NCBI GenBank assembly: GCA_964551015.1
Contig: CAZKBP010000028.1
Coordinates: 14,967 to 78,966 of the forward strand
DNA length: 64,000 nucleotides
Source: CAZKBP01 sp964551015
Lineage (GTDB): Bacteria > Bacteroidota > Bacteroidia > Cytophagales > Microscillaceae
Reading direction: 5' to 3'
The notes below the pieces were generated by a model, which saw only the letters and a list, made by a program, of their open reading frames with translations, did not search any database and had not been told where the DNA came from. The first letter of the stretch is position 1. The number at the start of each line of letters is the position of its first letter. The translations under genes were made by a program, and so were the position numbers. Positions 51,154 to 59,775 of the stretch are shown here, one piece after another.

Positions 51154-52140
51154 CTATTCGTTTCTTTCTACTAGTTTGTTGTTTTGCCACGTACCACTGG
51201 CTATGGTATTACCATTTTTTCCATACATTGTTCCTGGACCGTTTCTTTGGTCATCTTTCCATTCTCCCGAAAACTTCTCTCCATTCGGCCAATAATAGTC
51301 TCCCTGACCGTGCCGCTCGTCTTCTTGAAAATTTCCCTGATAGTACTCTCCGTCTGGCCAGTAAAAAACACCCTGCCCGTGGCGCAAATTATTTTTCCAT
51401 TCTCCTTCATAACGACTTCCTGTACTATAAAGACCCACGCCTCGACCATTCGCTTGTTTGTTTTTGACTTCACCCACGTAGTAGATGGCAACTCCTTTGT
51501 CATTGCTGAAAGTCAAGAAGTTCTGGTCAGCCTTGTGGGCTAATTGTGTTTGAAGACTTTTAGTTCGCATCTGTGCCTTCTCGAGAGCAAAACGCAGAGA
51601 ATCAAACTGTTCACTTTGCTCGGATTCTGAGGCAAGCAATACTTGATTGAGGGAATCGATTTGCTGATTTTTGGCAGAAAGCTGTTCTGATAATTTGCGC
51701 AGCGGTTCTTCGCCTTCATACACCGCGAGTTTTTCTTGCATTTCGGTGCGTGTACGCAGATTGCGGAGGCGTAGTTGGATGGTATTACCGAGTTCATCAT
51801 CTTTGGGTATCTCTTGGAGTAATTCTTCATAAGCCAAGCGGGCACTTCTGTAATCGCCATCCACCAGCATGGAATCAACGGCTAATAATCGCTTGAGAAA
51901 AGTGATTTGCGCAGCCTCACGCTGGGATTGAGCCTTGGCTCGAGCCAGATTCAGTTCATTTTGTAACTGATGAGAACGGAAAAAGAAAAAAATGGCCAAG
52001 AAAGTAGCTAAGACTAATAAGAAAGAAAGGAGGAGGAGAATATGCTGTTTTTTCATGCTTGGTGCTTTTGAGTAGTGCTTCGTTGTGAGTGGTTGCTTAG
52101 GTGCTTTTTCCAGAGGTTTGGTCAGTGATTTTAGATTCAA
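51154..52140 (-). CDS. Membrane-anchored coiled-coil protein with C-terminal MORN repeats
   Basis: A 328-residue protein. The start may be at 52140 or at the MKKQHILLLL methionine (52056); the TM helix at about residues 31-50 is the same either way. Residues about 52-210 are an Ala/Glu/Gln-rich coiled coil, with SARLAYEELLQEIPKDDEL resembling a TPR-like turn. Residues about 217-325 hold four MORN repeats (YEGEWKNNLRHGQGVFYWPDG and alike, about 23 residues each). MORN repeats bind lipids or proteins and often scaffold membrane complexes. It follows the DUF2490 and large unknown genes on the same strand. Confidence 0.82.
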   Translation of the reverse strand: MNLKSLTKPLEKAPKQPLTTKHYSKAPSMKKQHILLLLSFLLVLATFLAIFFFFRSHQLQNELNLARAKAQSQREAAQITFLKRLLAVDSMLVDGDYRSARLAYEELLQEIPKDDELGNTIQLRLRNLRTRTEMQEKLAVYEGEEPLRKLSEQLSAKNQQIDSLNQVLLASESEQSEQFDSLRFALEKAQMRTKSLQTQLAHKADQNFLTFSNDKGVAIYYVGEVKNKQANGRGVGLYSTGSRYEGEWKNNLRHGQGVFYWPDGEYYQGNFQEDERHGQGDYYWPNGEKFSGEWKDDQRNGPGTMYGKNGNTIASGTWQNNKLVERNE

Positions 52141-52188
52141 ATGCTTGATTAGCTGAATTTTATAGAGATGAGGGAGATAGTAGTCATA

Positions 52189-53004
52189 TTAGTTGACCGC
52201 CGGTAGTCTATTTTCTAACCTTCTAAAATCGGATGTGAAATAGACGTGTAGGCGTATCGTCCATTTTTGGTTGTAAACAGAGCCATCATTCAATTCTTGC
52301 CCCAGTGAGTACATCAGACCTGCCGCCACGGTTAGCCGGGGTTTGATAATATAACCAAAGGAGGTATGTAATCGCAAATCTTCCAAGGGACTGTTAACCA
52401 CAGCTTTTCCGCTCTGCATAATCACCTCGGCTTCGGGAGCGATATAAAAGGCTTCGGGCTGAAGCTGGGGTTTGTTGATCGGGATTTTGATATTGAGCAT
52501 ATATCGCCATCTATTTCTGAAGATAAAATCGCTATTTTCTCTAAAACCCCGCGTCCAGCGATGCTCAATACGAATACGGTGGTAAACCATCACGGGAGTA
52601 AGTGGCACGGCAAAGAGATACTCGTGCCAGATACGCCATTCGGGCACGACCGATCGTTCGTCTTCGGCGACTTCATTGGTATTAAAATTAACCCGAAGTA
52701 CTCCGCCGAAACTAGCTACGAACTTTTTGGAGAATAGATAGCTAATCGCGTGTCGGTTGTAGACTTGGGCAATCTGACCTGCAAATTCCGTATTACTATT
52801 TTCTTGGAAGCGAAAGTGCGTTTGTGCCACCCAAAAAAAATGGTCAGAAATACGAATATTTCCATAAGTATTCAGCCAAAGCCGAGAAGTAGGCTTTTTA
52901 AATTCTGATGACTCGTCTGGTTGTGCTTTTAGTGTCAACCCCAAGAAAGTGAGCATCCAAAGCAAAAGAACCCATACTTTGAGGTGTAAATCGAGCTTTT
53001 TCAT
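52189..53004 (-). CDS. DUF2490 outer-membrane protein
   Basis: A 271-residue DUF2490 protein, predicted outer-membrane beta-barrel. The start is set at MKKLDLHLKVW (53004), which gives a proper signal peptide and avoids overlap with the upstream gene's stop at 53015. The mature part has the family's aromatic strand pattern: LWLNTYGNIRISDHFFWVAQ is split over two strands, then VPEWRIWHEYLFAV, RIRIEHRWTRGF, FRNRWRYMLNIKIPI and a final WTIRLHVYFTSDF strand. The function is unknown. It is probably co-transcribed with the large exported protein upstream (10-bp gap). Confidence 0.88.
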   Translation of the reverse strand: MKKLDLHLKVWVLLLWMLTFLGLTLKAQPDESSEFKKPTSRLWLNTYGNIRISDHFFWVAQTHFRFQENSNTEFAGQIAQVYNRHAISYLFSKKFVASFGGVLRVNFNTNEVAEDERSVVPEWRIWHEYLFAVPLTPVMVYHRIRIEHRWTRGFRENSDFIFRNRWRYMLNIKIPINKPQLQPEAFYIAPEAEVIMQSGKAVVNSPLEDLRLHTSFGYIIKPRLTVAAGLMYSLGQELNDGSVYNQKWTIRLHVYFTSDFRRLENRLPAVN

Positions 53005-53014
53005 AAAAAGATTT

Positions 53015-54976
53015 TTAGGTGGAAATTTCAAATAACTTCATCACCACTTGTGGATCATCTTCGTTTTTGAGTCTTCGTTCCAACCGAGAGGTATCGGTGG
53101 TTCGCAGCTCTTGCATGCGGGTGTACAGCGCATCTAGCCTTTCACGAAACCTCAGCGTGTTGGTACAATTTAGTGTTGTCTTTATGCTGTCGAGTGTGGC
53201 AGGAATGAGTACTTGGTCATAAGCCTGTGTGATTCTTTCCTTGACCTGATCCTTCATGATCGTGGCCGTAAAAGGATTCCATACCTGCTCGGTGTAGCTT
53301 TTTTGGATTTCCTCCCAACGGGCAGGAAGCTTAGAAATCACCATCACTAATTTTTCCATCTCTTCCAGGCATTGGGTGAGCGCACGGGCTTGCTGAGGTC
53401 TGGTGGCCAAATCTTCCTCCTCAGAATACTGACGGAGTTCTGAGTCAGCGGTGGCATACAATTTTTTAAGTATCGTTTGGTAAGGCTGAGCCAATTGCTC
53501 TTCAAGAGAATCTAGGAGATCCGTAAGGCGGTCGGCTTGTTTGATCAAGGGCTTCTCAAAATCTTCGAGTGCTCGCTGAAATTTTTGATTGCCTAACTTT
53601 TCTTGAAGCTTCCCAGCCAGCGAATCTATGCATAGCAAAGCATAGCTAGAAAGATCAACCAAGTAGGCAAACTCGCTACGATGCTCCTCTGAACCCTCAA
53701 ATTCGGGACCTACGAAAGTTTGGGTTTTAACCCCAACCGAATCTTCATAGTTTACTTTGATTTCTCTGGCCGGTTTTTGGTTAAGATTGGATGGTAATGG
53801 TAAATTTTCGCGGGGAAAAAAATCAAGCAGATCCGCTCTTTGGTACGCTACCACCGTTCTGGCCGCTGACAGGTAGTTTTGGTTAATCTCCTTCAAGGTA
53901 GCTAGCCAGAAGAGTATATCTTCATCGGCATGTTTGAGCAGATTGAGTCGGGTATTTTCAAGAAAAGATTGACTGATCGTATCGATTTTTTGGAGATTAC
54001 TCTCGATGGCTCGGAGCTGTTTGGATTCTTTTTTATCCAGAGGGAAATAGGCTACTTTTACCCCGAACTTTGGGAGAGGAACAGGCTCAGCAAGGCGCTC
54101 GAGATGGAGGAGAAGGCGATCAACTCTTTGATCATAAATAGCATTTTCTGAAATCAAATTAGATACTTCACCACCTATCTCCGAGTAGCGCGTACTATCA
54201 TATCTACCTTGGAGGAGGAGAATCTTAAAATAGTCTTCATCCAGATGAATGGTTTTTGAATCTTGAATTTCGCTTGCATAGACCATCAGACTGTCTTGCT
54301 CTTGGTCATTTTGAATCAAAATCTTTTCTAGTCGCCCATCCGCAAAAAACCATTGTTCTATTTTCTCAGGCTCCTCGTTAAAATTAAGCTCCCAAATATC
54401 GTGAGCTAGGCCATTTTTGAGAAATCTCCCCAGTAGAATCAGACGATCATTCTCTAAATGAAGAATGCCGTGAGGCACTCCTGCCTCGAGTCGGATACGA
54501 CTCTCAAAAACAGTATCTTTGACGGCTGAGTTTTCAATTTGTCTAACGGTATGCATCCAGTCTCCCTCGGGCTTTCCGTCCTGAAAATGAACTGTGGCCA
54601 CATGCTCAGTGCCTCTCAAGGTTACTTTGACTTGGTAATCATTCAACTCGGTTCCTTTTTCTGGGTAGAATTCCCCGAAGCGGAATTGCCACTGGCCATT
54701 GATTACCCCTTGCGCAAATGAGCCATCAAAAGAAAAATATTGATCCCCCTCGGGTAGGAGCGCGTCTAAGCTGGAGCTTTGCATACGAAAAGCACCGTCT
54801 AGTATGGTATCTCTTCTGATGAGATCATACTGATAATCAGCCTCCCCTTCGTACGCTCCTAGTCGCAAAGAGCCTGTAAAGCGTTGTTTGTCTTGCCCGT
54901 GTAAATGGGAAGATACGCTAAGAAGGAGAATGAAAAGATAGGAGAAGCCGGAAGTAAACTTTCTATGGGAGCGCAT
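53015..54976 (-). CDS. Large exported protein of unknown function
   Basis: A 653-residue protein. The start is taken at MRSHRKFTSG (54976), directly before a signal peptide (SYLFILLLSVSSHLHG). The first about 230 residues contain loosely repeated 'G.F..G..N/HG.W.L.F' strands (FAQGVINGQWQFRFGEFYPEKG, FQDGKPEGDWMH, FLKNGLAHDIWELNF) resembling degenerate MORN_2/YwqK repeats. The remaining about 400 residues are helical and charged, forming long coiled coils. No enzyme motif is seen. It leads the cluster with DUF2490 and the MORN protein; together they look like an envelope scaffold of unknown purpose. Confidence 0.7.
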   Translation of the reverse strand: MRSHRKFTSGFSYLFILLLSVSSHLHGQDKQRFTGSLRLGAYEGEADYQYDLIRRDTILDGAFRMQSSSLDALLPEGDQYFSFDGSFAQGVINGQWQFRFGEFYPEKGTELNDYQVKVTLRGTEHVATVHFQDGKPEGDWMHTVRQIENSAVKDTVFESRIRLEAGVPHGILHLENDRLILLGRFLKNGLAHDIWELNFNEEPEKIEQWFFADGRLEKILIQNDQEQDSLMVYASEIQDSKTIHLDEDYFKILLLQGRYDSTRYSEIGGEVSNLISENAIYDQRVDRLLLHLERLAEPVPLPKFGVKVAYFPLDKKESKQLRAIESNLQKIDTISQSFLENTRLNLLKHADEDILFWLATLKEINQNYLSAARTVVAYQRADLLDFFPRENLPLPSNLNQKPAREIKVNYEDSVGVKTQTFVGPEFEGSEEHRSEFAYLVDLSSYALLCIDSLAGKLQEKLGNQKFQRALEDFEKPLIKQADRLTDLLDSLEEQLAQPYQTILKKLYATADSELRQYSEEEDLATRPQQARALTQCLEEMEKLVMVISKLPARWEEIQKSYTEQVWNPFTATIMKDQVKERITQAYDQVLIPATLDSIKTTLNCTNTLRFRERLDALYTRMQELRTTDTSRLERRLKNEDDPQVVMKLFEIST

Positions 54977-55174
54977 AAGTTCAGATAGATTAACATTTAA
55001 GTAACAGCACAGCATTAAAATGTTCTTGCTCTGTCTGAAAGTCTCGCGAAGTAAGACCATCTTGGAAAAAAAATCAAGGAAAATAGCGGTTGCGAAAGGA
55101 GATCAGCCAAAAGTGTAGCCTGATTTGTAATTTTTCGACAATCTTTTTGACTCAACTTACATAAATCCAAGATT

Positions 55175-55207
55175 AAACCTTCCTGATCTTTAAGACTTGG
55201 AAGGTTT
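55175..55207. repeat. Inverted repeat AAACCTTCC / GGAAGGTTT
   Basis: AAACCTTCC (55175-55183) pairs perfectly with GGAAGGTTT (55199-55207) with a 15-nt loop. It lies between the large exported protein gene and the phosphotriesterase-family gene, 23 bp past the latter's stop, so it may act as that gene's terminator. It resembles the 813-855 hairpin in core sequence and loop length. Confidence 0.5.
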
Positions 55208-55229
55208 GTATCGGATTCAAAATTCGAGC

Positions 55230-56198
55230 TTACTCGAACAAATTTTTTGGATTCTCTTCCATAATCTGGTCAATTTGTGCCTGAGTAACGCCCTTGGCAA
55301 GTAGGCTGGGAATAATAAACTCAAAAACACGCAGCGGATTCCAACTAGCGATCAACTGCTCCACCTGCGGGGGAAGCACCAGAGGACGACCCAGCCAATG
55401 CCAAATGGTATCGTGAGAAAGGTTGAGCTTATGGGCATAACCTTCTTTGATCAAAGTAGCAAAAACCTCAACGCGCTGCTCATCCATAGGCATGCCCACC
55501 ATGCCTTGCAAGCCACAACGGTCAAAAGCTACATTCACGCCGTGCTTCAGCGTGGCTAGGTGATAACTAGGATCTGTATTGCCATCCATATGGCCAATCA
55601 TGATGCGTTCAGGGTTGGCTCCTTCACCGATCAGTAGCTCAGCTTGTTGTGGCCCCATGGTTCCTTCTTGGGTATGGGTGATGATAGTTACGCCCGTTTC
55701 TTTTTGCACTTTAGCCCCCGCCCTGAAGAAAGCCATTTCGTAATCAGTAATCACTCCTTTACTAGAAGCCAACTTGATCACGCCGGCTTTGATGCCCGTG
55801 CCCGCGATGCCCTCGGTGACTTCGGTCATCATCATGTCGTAGATTTCTTTTTCAATATCAGTCAGGGTAGCACGAAACTTAAAATAAGCAGTTGCGCCCT
55901 CGCCTTCGTAATAAAAGCCTGTGGAGCAGACAATTTGTAAGCCTGTAGCTTTGGAAACTTCTTGGAGAAATTCAGGATCGCGCCCGCATTCGTTAGGCGT
56001 AGCGTCTATGATGGTTTTCACCCCTTGAGCTTTGACGGCTTCGGCGTATTGCTGAATGGTGGTCATCGCTTCCTCCTTCTTGAAAGGGCCATAAGTAATA
56101 TCTCCTTGGTAGCCGGGGTAGCCAAAAATAATATGCTCATGCATCAAAGTTTTGCCCATTTGTGTCGGCTCGATGGGTCCGGTGACGGTATTGACCAT
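55230..56198 (-). CDS. Phosphotriesterase-family metal hydrolase
   Basis: A 322-residue amidohydrolase of the phosphotriesterase (PTE)/lactonase family, start at MVNTVTGPIE (56198). The binuclear metal ligands are complete: H20 and H22 (MHEH), carboxylated K142 (GVIKLAS), H175 (ITHTQEG), H203 (IGHMDGN) and D263 (LSHDTIWHW). This set supports hydrolysis of lactones or phospho/carboxylic esters; natural phosphotriester activity should not be assumed. It is cytosolic, with no signal peptide. It has normal family length. Confidence 0.9.
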   Translation of the reverse strand: MVNTVTGPIEPTQMGKTLMHEHIIFGYPGYQGDITYGPFKKEEAMTTIQQYAEAVKAQGVKTIIDATPNECGRDPEFLQEVSKATGLQIVCSTGFYYEGEGATAYFKFRATLTDIEKEIYDMMMTEVTEGIAGTGIKAGVIKLASSKGVITDYEMAFFRAGAKVQKETGVTIITHTQEGTMGPQQAELLIGEGANPERIMIGHMDGNTDPSYHLATLKHGVNVAFDRCGLQGMVGMPMDEQRVEVFATLIKEGYAHKLNLSHDTIWHWLGRPLVLPPQVEQLIASWNPLRVFEFIIPSLLAKGVTQAQIDQIMEENPKNLFE

Positions 56199-56399
56199 AG
56201 ATTCGTGTTGTTTAGGATTTTGATAGAATGTTTTCAACAAATAAATGGATTATAATTGGATTTACAAGCCTTCCTGAGAAAATTGTACAGGTATCATTTT
56301 CACCAATATTTGTTGATGTTCAAGAAAATACTTTGGAAGGAATAGGCAATTTTGATAAATTGAGCCGTTCTTTTAAAAAAATAAATAAATCTATCTATT

Positions 56400-56774
56400 A
56401 TGAAAATGTTATTCTTGTTACTTGGCCTTTCTTTGATCACGGTGCAAAATCCTCGTTCTACTGCCGATTCAGTAGATGATATTGTAGGGAAGTGGATGTT
56501 TGTGACTCCAGGATGGAAAGCCGCCATGGACATCAAAGCCGATGGTTCCTACACGGTTGATCTTGGCAATGATGGTCAATTGGATGTGAAAGGTAATTAT
56601 AGCGTTGCGGATGGTGTGGTTACTTTTATCGATTCTTCGGGCGACATGTCTTGCCCCGGAGTAGAAGGAAAGTACAAATTTAGCGTGGCCGAAGGGGTAA
56701 TGACAGCAGAATTAATCAGTGATGAGTGCAAAGGCCGTAAAGAAGCCATGGCTGTAAAAGGCAAGAAGATGTAG
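56400..56774 (+). CDS. Small exported lipocalin-like protein
   Basis: A 124-residue protein with a signal peptide (MLFLLLGLSLITVQ). The mature part alternates short strands (VGKWMFVTPGWKAAMDIKADGSYTVDL split over two strands, VKGNYSVADGVVTFIDSSG, GKYKFSVAEGVMTAEL) as in lipocalin-like or META-type single-domain barrels, and has two cysteines (MSCPG, DECKG) that may form a disulfide. No exact family is recognised. A strong terminator follows at 56842-56880. Confidence 0.65.
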   Translation: MKMLFLLLGLSLITVQNPRSTADSVDDIVGKWMFVTPGWKAAMDIKADGSYTVDLGNDGQLDVKGNYSVADGVVTFIDSSGDMSCPGVEGKYKFSVAEGVMTAELISDECKGRKEAMAVKGKKM

Positions 56775-56841
56775 ACAACTTCAACGAGTGCGAAGCCTGC
56801 TGTGCTTGGTGGTCGGCTCTCTTTGGAGAAAGTAAAAACAG

Positions 56842-56880
56842 AATCCCCCGAAAAATGTCTTCGGGGGATTTACTTTTTTG
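56842..56880 (+). terminator. Intrinsic terminator after the lipocalin-like gene
   Basis: AATCCCCCGAA (56842-56852) pairs perfectly with TTCGGGGGATT (56860-56870), followed by TACTTTTTT. Confidence 0.92.
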
Positions 56881-56995
56881 TAATTGTAAATAAGTAACCG
56901 GAGTTTTGGTAATTGCTCTTGATTGATTATTAGTTGCTAGTGTTGCATTTACTGAGTGTCATCAAAAAAACAACAACTATTAACTAACAATTATT

Positions 56996-59485
56996 TTAAA
57001 ATCCATCACCGCCATCATAATCACCTCGGCCACCTTTTCCTCGGCTTTTGTTCTGATTCAAACGATAGTTGAAAGTCAAACGAACTTGACGAGTACGCCA
57101 CTGAAACTCGCTGGTGCGGAAGAAGTCAGCACCGTTGGTTTCGCTACGCCATTTGCGTGAGTTGAACAAATCTTGCACGTTGAGCGCGATGGTTCCTTTG
57201 CCCTTTAAGATATCCTTAGAAAAACCCAAGTCAATAGAATAGACGGCGAGATCTCTACCTTGAGGAGATTGCTGAGGCGCACGATAATTCAAAGAGGTTT
57301 GCCAGTCAATGCCCCAAGGCAAGTTGACACGAGAGGTGGTTCGGTTGTTCCAAGTGTAGGTATCTCGCTCGAGATTGATGGTATCATTCTCTACCTCAGT
57401 ATTGACAAAGGTTCCGCTGGTAACGGCTCGGTAAAAATTCGCGTTCGTGTTAATCGTCCACCAAGGTGTCAAATCTAAGGAAAGAGAGAATTCCACCCCC
57501 ACGGCATCTTCCTTGGCCAAATTGATGGGGCGAGTAATATTAATCAGCTCTTCGTTGCCTTCTTCGTCTACAATGTTTTCTCGGAAGGTAATGCGCTCAA
57601 TCACGCCCGTGCGATGGCGATAATAAACACTGCTCAGCAAAGAACCTGTCTTCCATTCTTTCAAATAGCCTGCCTCAATAGAATGGGTAAATTCAGGCTG
57701 TAGATTAGGATTTCCTTCTCGGAAATTTCTGGCATCTGAAAAGTTGGAGAAAGGCAGTAAACTTCGGAAACGAGGGCGACTCAAACGACGGCTATAGCTT
57801 AGTTGAATAGAATTTCCTTTGTTAATCTGATAATTGGTGTGTGCCGTGGGGAAGAAATTATGATAATTCTGTTCAGCCACGGTTTGATCGGCCACAGATT
57901 CGGCTCGGATATCGGTATATTCCATCCGCAAACCCAGCTGAAAAGAAAAGCGACCAAGTTCGTAGCCTCCCATCACGTAAGCGGCATAGATATTTTCGTC
58001 GTAAGTAAATTCATCATTAAATCCGGGAAGGGTTACAAATTCCTCACCTGTTTGCTCCTTCACAAAGTAATCATTATTGATGGTACGTAGGGTGGTTCTG
58101 ATTCCAGTTTCAAATTTTCCCTTACCCTCATCAAAGGGGTGAACATAATCAGTCTGGAACAACCAATTGATTTCATCTTCGGTATTACTGGTTTTTTGGA
58201 AAATGGGAGCATCTTGTGAGTTCAAATCTTCCTGTCTGATGTCGGCCGTTTCGGTTTCGTCGTTCTGCATCCAGCGAAGATCTACAGTCCAGAGGCGATC
58301 TTTTTGGTCAAAGGTCTTGCGATAGCTTACGTTCCACTCGATGTTGTGCTCTGGCTCGGCCTCATTTTGTATACGGCGGGTGCTTCCCAGTAGATTACCA
58401 GCATCATCAAAATCATTATAACGAATGCTAGTCACATTATCGCCATCCGAAAAGCGATACAGACCTGAGGTCGTGATGATATCTCGGTCGCTTAGGTAAA
58501 AGTCAGCTCCAAAACGGAGGTTATTGCTCCAACCACCTCGCTCGTGATCGCGTACGGTTTCAAAATCAGGCTCTTCTATTTCAAAATTTTCTTGATAAGA
58601 ATTTCCGCCTCCCGTGTAATTGCGATAGTTAAAGCCATAGCTCCCAAAGAGGTTGAGCCAGTTTCTACGATAATTCAAATTGAACGCCACCCCGTGATTA
58701 TCAGGATAACCCGTATTGACATCAAAGGAACCATTGACCCCTCTGCGTTCTTCTTTTTTCAAGACAATATTAATGATACCTACTTCACCTTCGGCATCGT
58801 AGCGAGCAGAAGGGTTGGTGATAACCTCGACTTTCTCGATCAAATCTCCTTGGAGCATTCTCAGCGCGGAAGTTCCGTCTCCAATCCCGACCAGCCCAGA
58901 GGGCTTTCCATTTACTAGAATACGCACGTTTTGGCTTCCACGGAGACTTACGTTGCCTTCTGTGTCTACATTGACCGAGGGAAGGTTTTGTAAAATCTCA
59001 GAAGCATTGTTACCAATATTAGACAAGTCTTGATCTACATTAAAAACTCTCTTGTCCAGATCCAGCTCCATTTGGCTGCGCTTACCCGTGATCTCAATGG
59101 CATCCAGTACTTGACTATTTTCCGAGATCATAATCTTACCCAAACTTGCACCAGAGCCAGCCTGTACCTGTACATCCTTGATGATTTGGGTTTGGTAAGA
59201 AACAAAACTCACTTTTACCCAATAATTACCAGGAGCAACCGCAAGGGCAAACCTTCCCTTCTCATCCGTAATGCCTCCCGTAATCATACTACTATCTTGA
59301 GGGTTCATAATACCCACCGTAGCGTATTCTAAGGGTTCTTTGGTGCCAGCATCCATGATCTGCCCCTTGACCGTGGGTTGATTGGTAGCAGTTTGGTTCT
59401 GAGAGCTGTTGTACTGTGCAAAAAGTGTACTCTGAAAAAATATTAAAAAAGTAGCAATCCAAAAGCTTTGTAGTGAACGTATCAT
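56996..59485 (-). CDS. TonB-dependent receptor (CarboxypepD_reg + outer-membrane barrel)
   Basis: An 829-residue outer-membrane receptor. The signal peptide (FWIATFLIFFQSTLFAQ) is followed by a carboxypeptidase-regulatory-like domain (VKGQIMDAGTKEPLEYATVGI to about residue 115) and the plug (SEILQNLPSVNVDTEGNVSLRG, VEVITNPSARYDAEGEVGIINI). The OMP_b-brl_3 barrel runs from about residue 250 to 810. A 20-residue Gly/Asp-rich tail follows the last barrel strand (VRLTFNYRLNQNK). The ligand is unknown; no SusD-like lipoprotein is adjacent, which argues against a classical SusCD pair. A two-component system lies 290 bp upstream on the same strand. Confidence 0.93.
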   Translation of the reverse strand: MIRSLQSFWIATFLIFFQSTLFAQYNSSQNQTATNQPTVKGQIMDAGTKEPLEYATVGIMNPQDSSMITGGITDEKGRFALAVAPGNYWVKVSFVSYQTQIIKDVQVQAGSGASLGKIMISENSQVLDAIEITGKRSQMELDLDKRVFNVDQDLSNIGNNASEILQNLPSVNVDTEGNVSLRGSQNVRILVNGKPSGLVGIGDGTSALRMLQGDLIEKVEVITNPSARYDAEGEVGIINIVLKKEERRGVNGSFDVNTGYPDNHGVAFNLNYRRNWLNLFGSYGFNYRNYTGGGNSYQENFEIEEPDFETVRDHERGGWSNNLRFGADFYLSDRDIITTSGLYRFSDGDNVTSIRYNDFDDAGNLLGSTRRIQNEAEPEHNIEWNVSYRKTFDQKDRLWTVDLRWMQNDETETADIRQEDLNSQDAPIFQKTSNTEDEINWLFQTDYVHPFDEGKGKFETGIRTTLRTINNDYFVKEQTGEEFVTLPGFNDEFTYDENIYAAYVMGGYELGRFSFQLGLRMEYTDIRAESVADQTVAEQNYHNFFPTAHTNYQINKGNSIQLSYSRRLSRPRFRSLLPFSNFSDARNFREGNPNLQPEFTHSIEAGYLKEWKTGSLLSSVYYRHRTGVIERITFRENIVDEEGNEELINITRPINLAKEDAVGVEFSLSLDLTPWWTINTNANFYRAVTSGTFVNTEVENDTINLERDTYTWNNRTTSRVNLPWGIDWQTSLNYRAPQQSPQGRDLAVYSIDLGFSKDILKGKGTIALNVQDLFNSRKWRSETNGADFFRTSEFQWRTRQVRLTFNYRLNQNKSRGKGGRGDYDGGDGF

Positions 59486-59520
59486 GTGATTTTGTTTATT
59501 CTTTGTTCATTTTCGTTAAA

Positions 59521-59528
59521 CAAATGTA
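59521..59528 (-). promoter_or_regulatory. Candidate -7 element of the TonB receptor gene (TACATTTG)
   Basis: On the minus strand TACATTTG fits TAnnTTTG, 36 bp before the start codon. No well-spaced TTG was found upstream. Confidence 0.4.
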
Positions 59529-59775
59529 GCAAGCAATTCTGAGGAGAATTTGAAGTTTCAAATAAAATTGAAAAAATAGAAACTTGTTAAAGTGTTTATA
59601 ATAGAATAAAAAAGGGCGATTTAATGTTTCGTCTGCTTGGTTTAGTGATAGAAATTTACTTTAACCAAATCTTCTCCTGAAATATTCCAGTATAAAGAAT
59701 TCACTTATCAAGTAATTTTTTTAAACAGCCCCAAGCGAATAGACAAAGCTCTAAACGCTAGTATGAAGCTTAACA

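Noticed and set aside
55230..56198. Organophosphate-degrading enzyme
   Set aside because: Metal ligands only define the PTE family; most members are lactonases or have unknown substrates.
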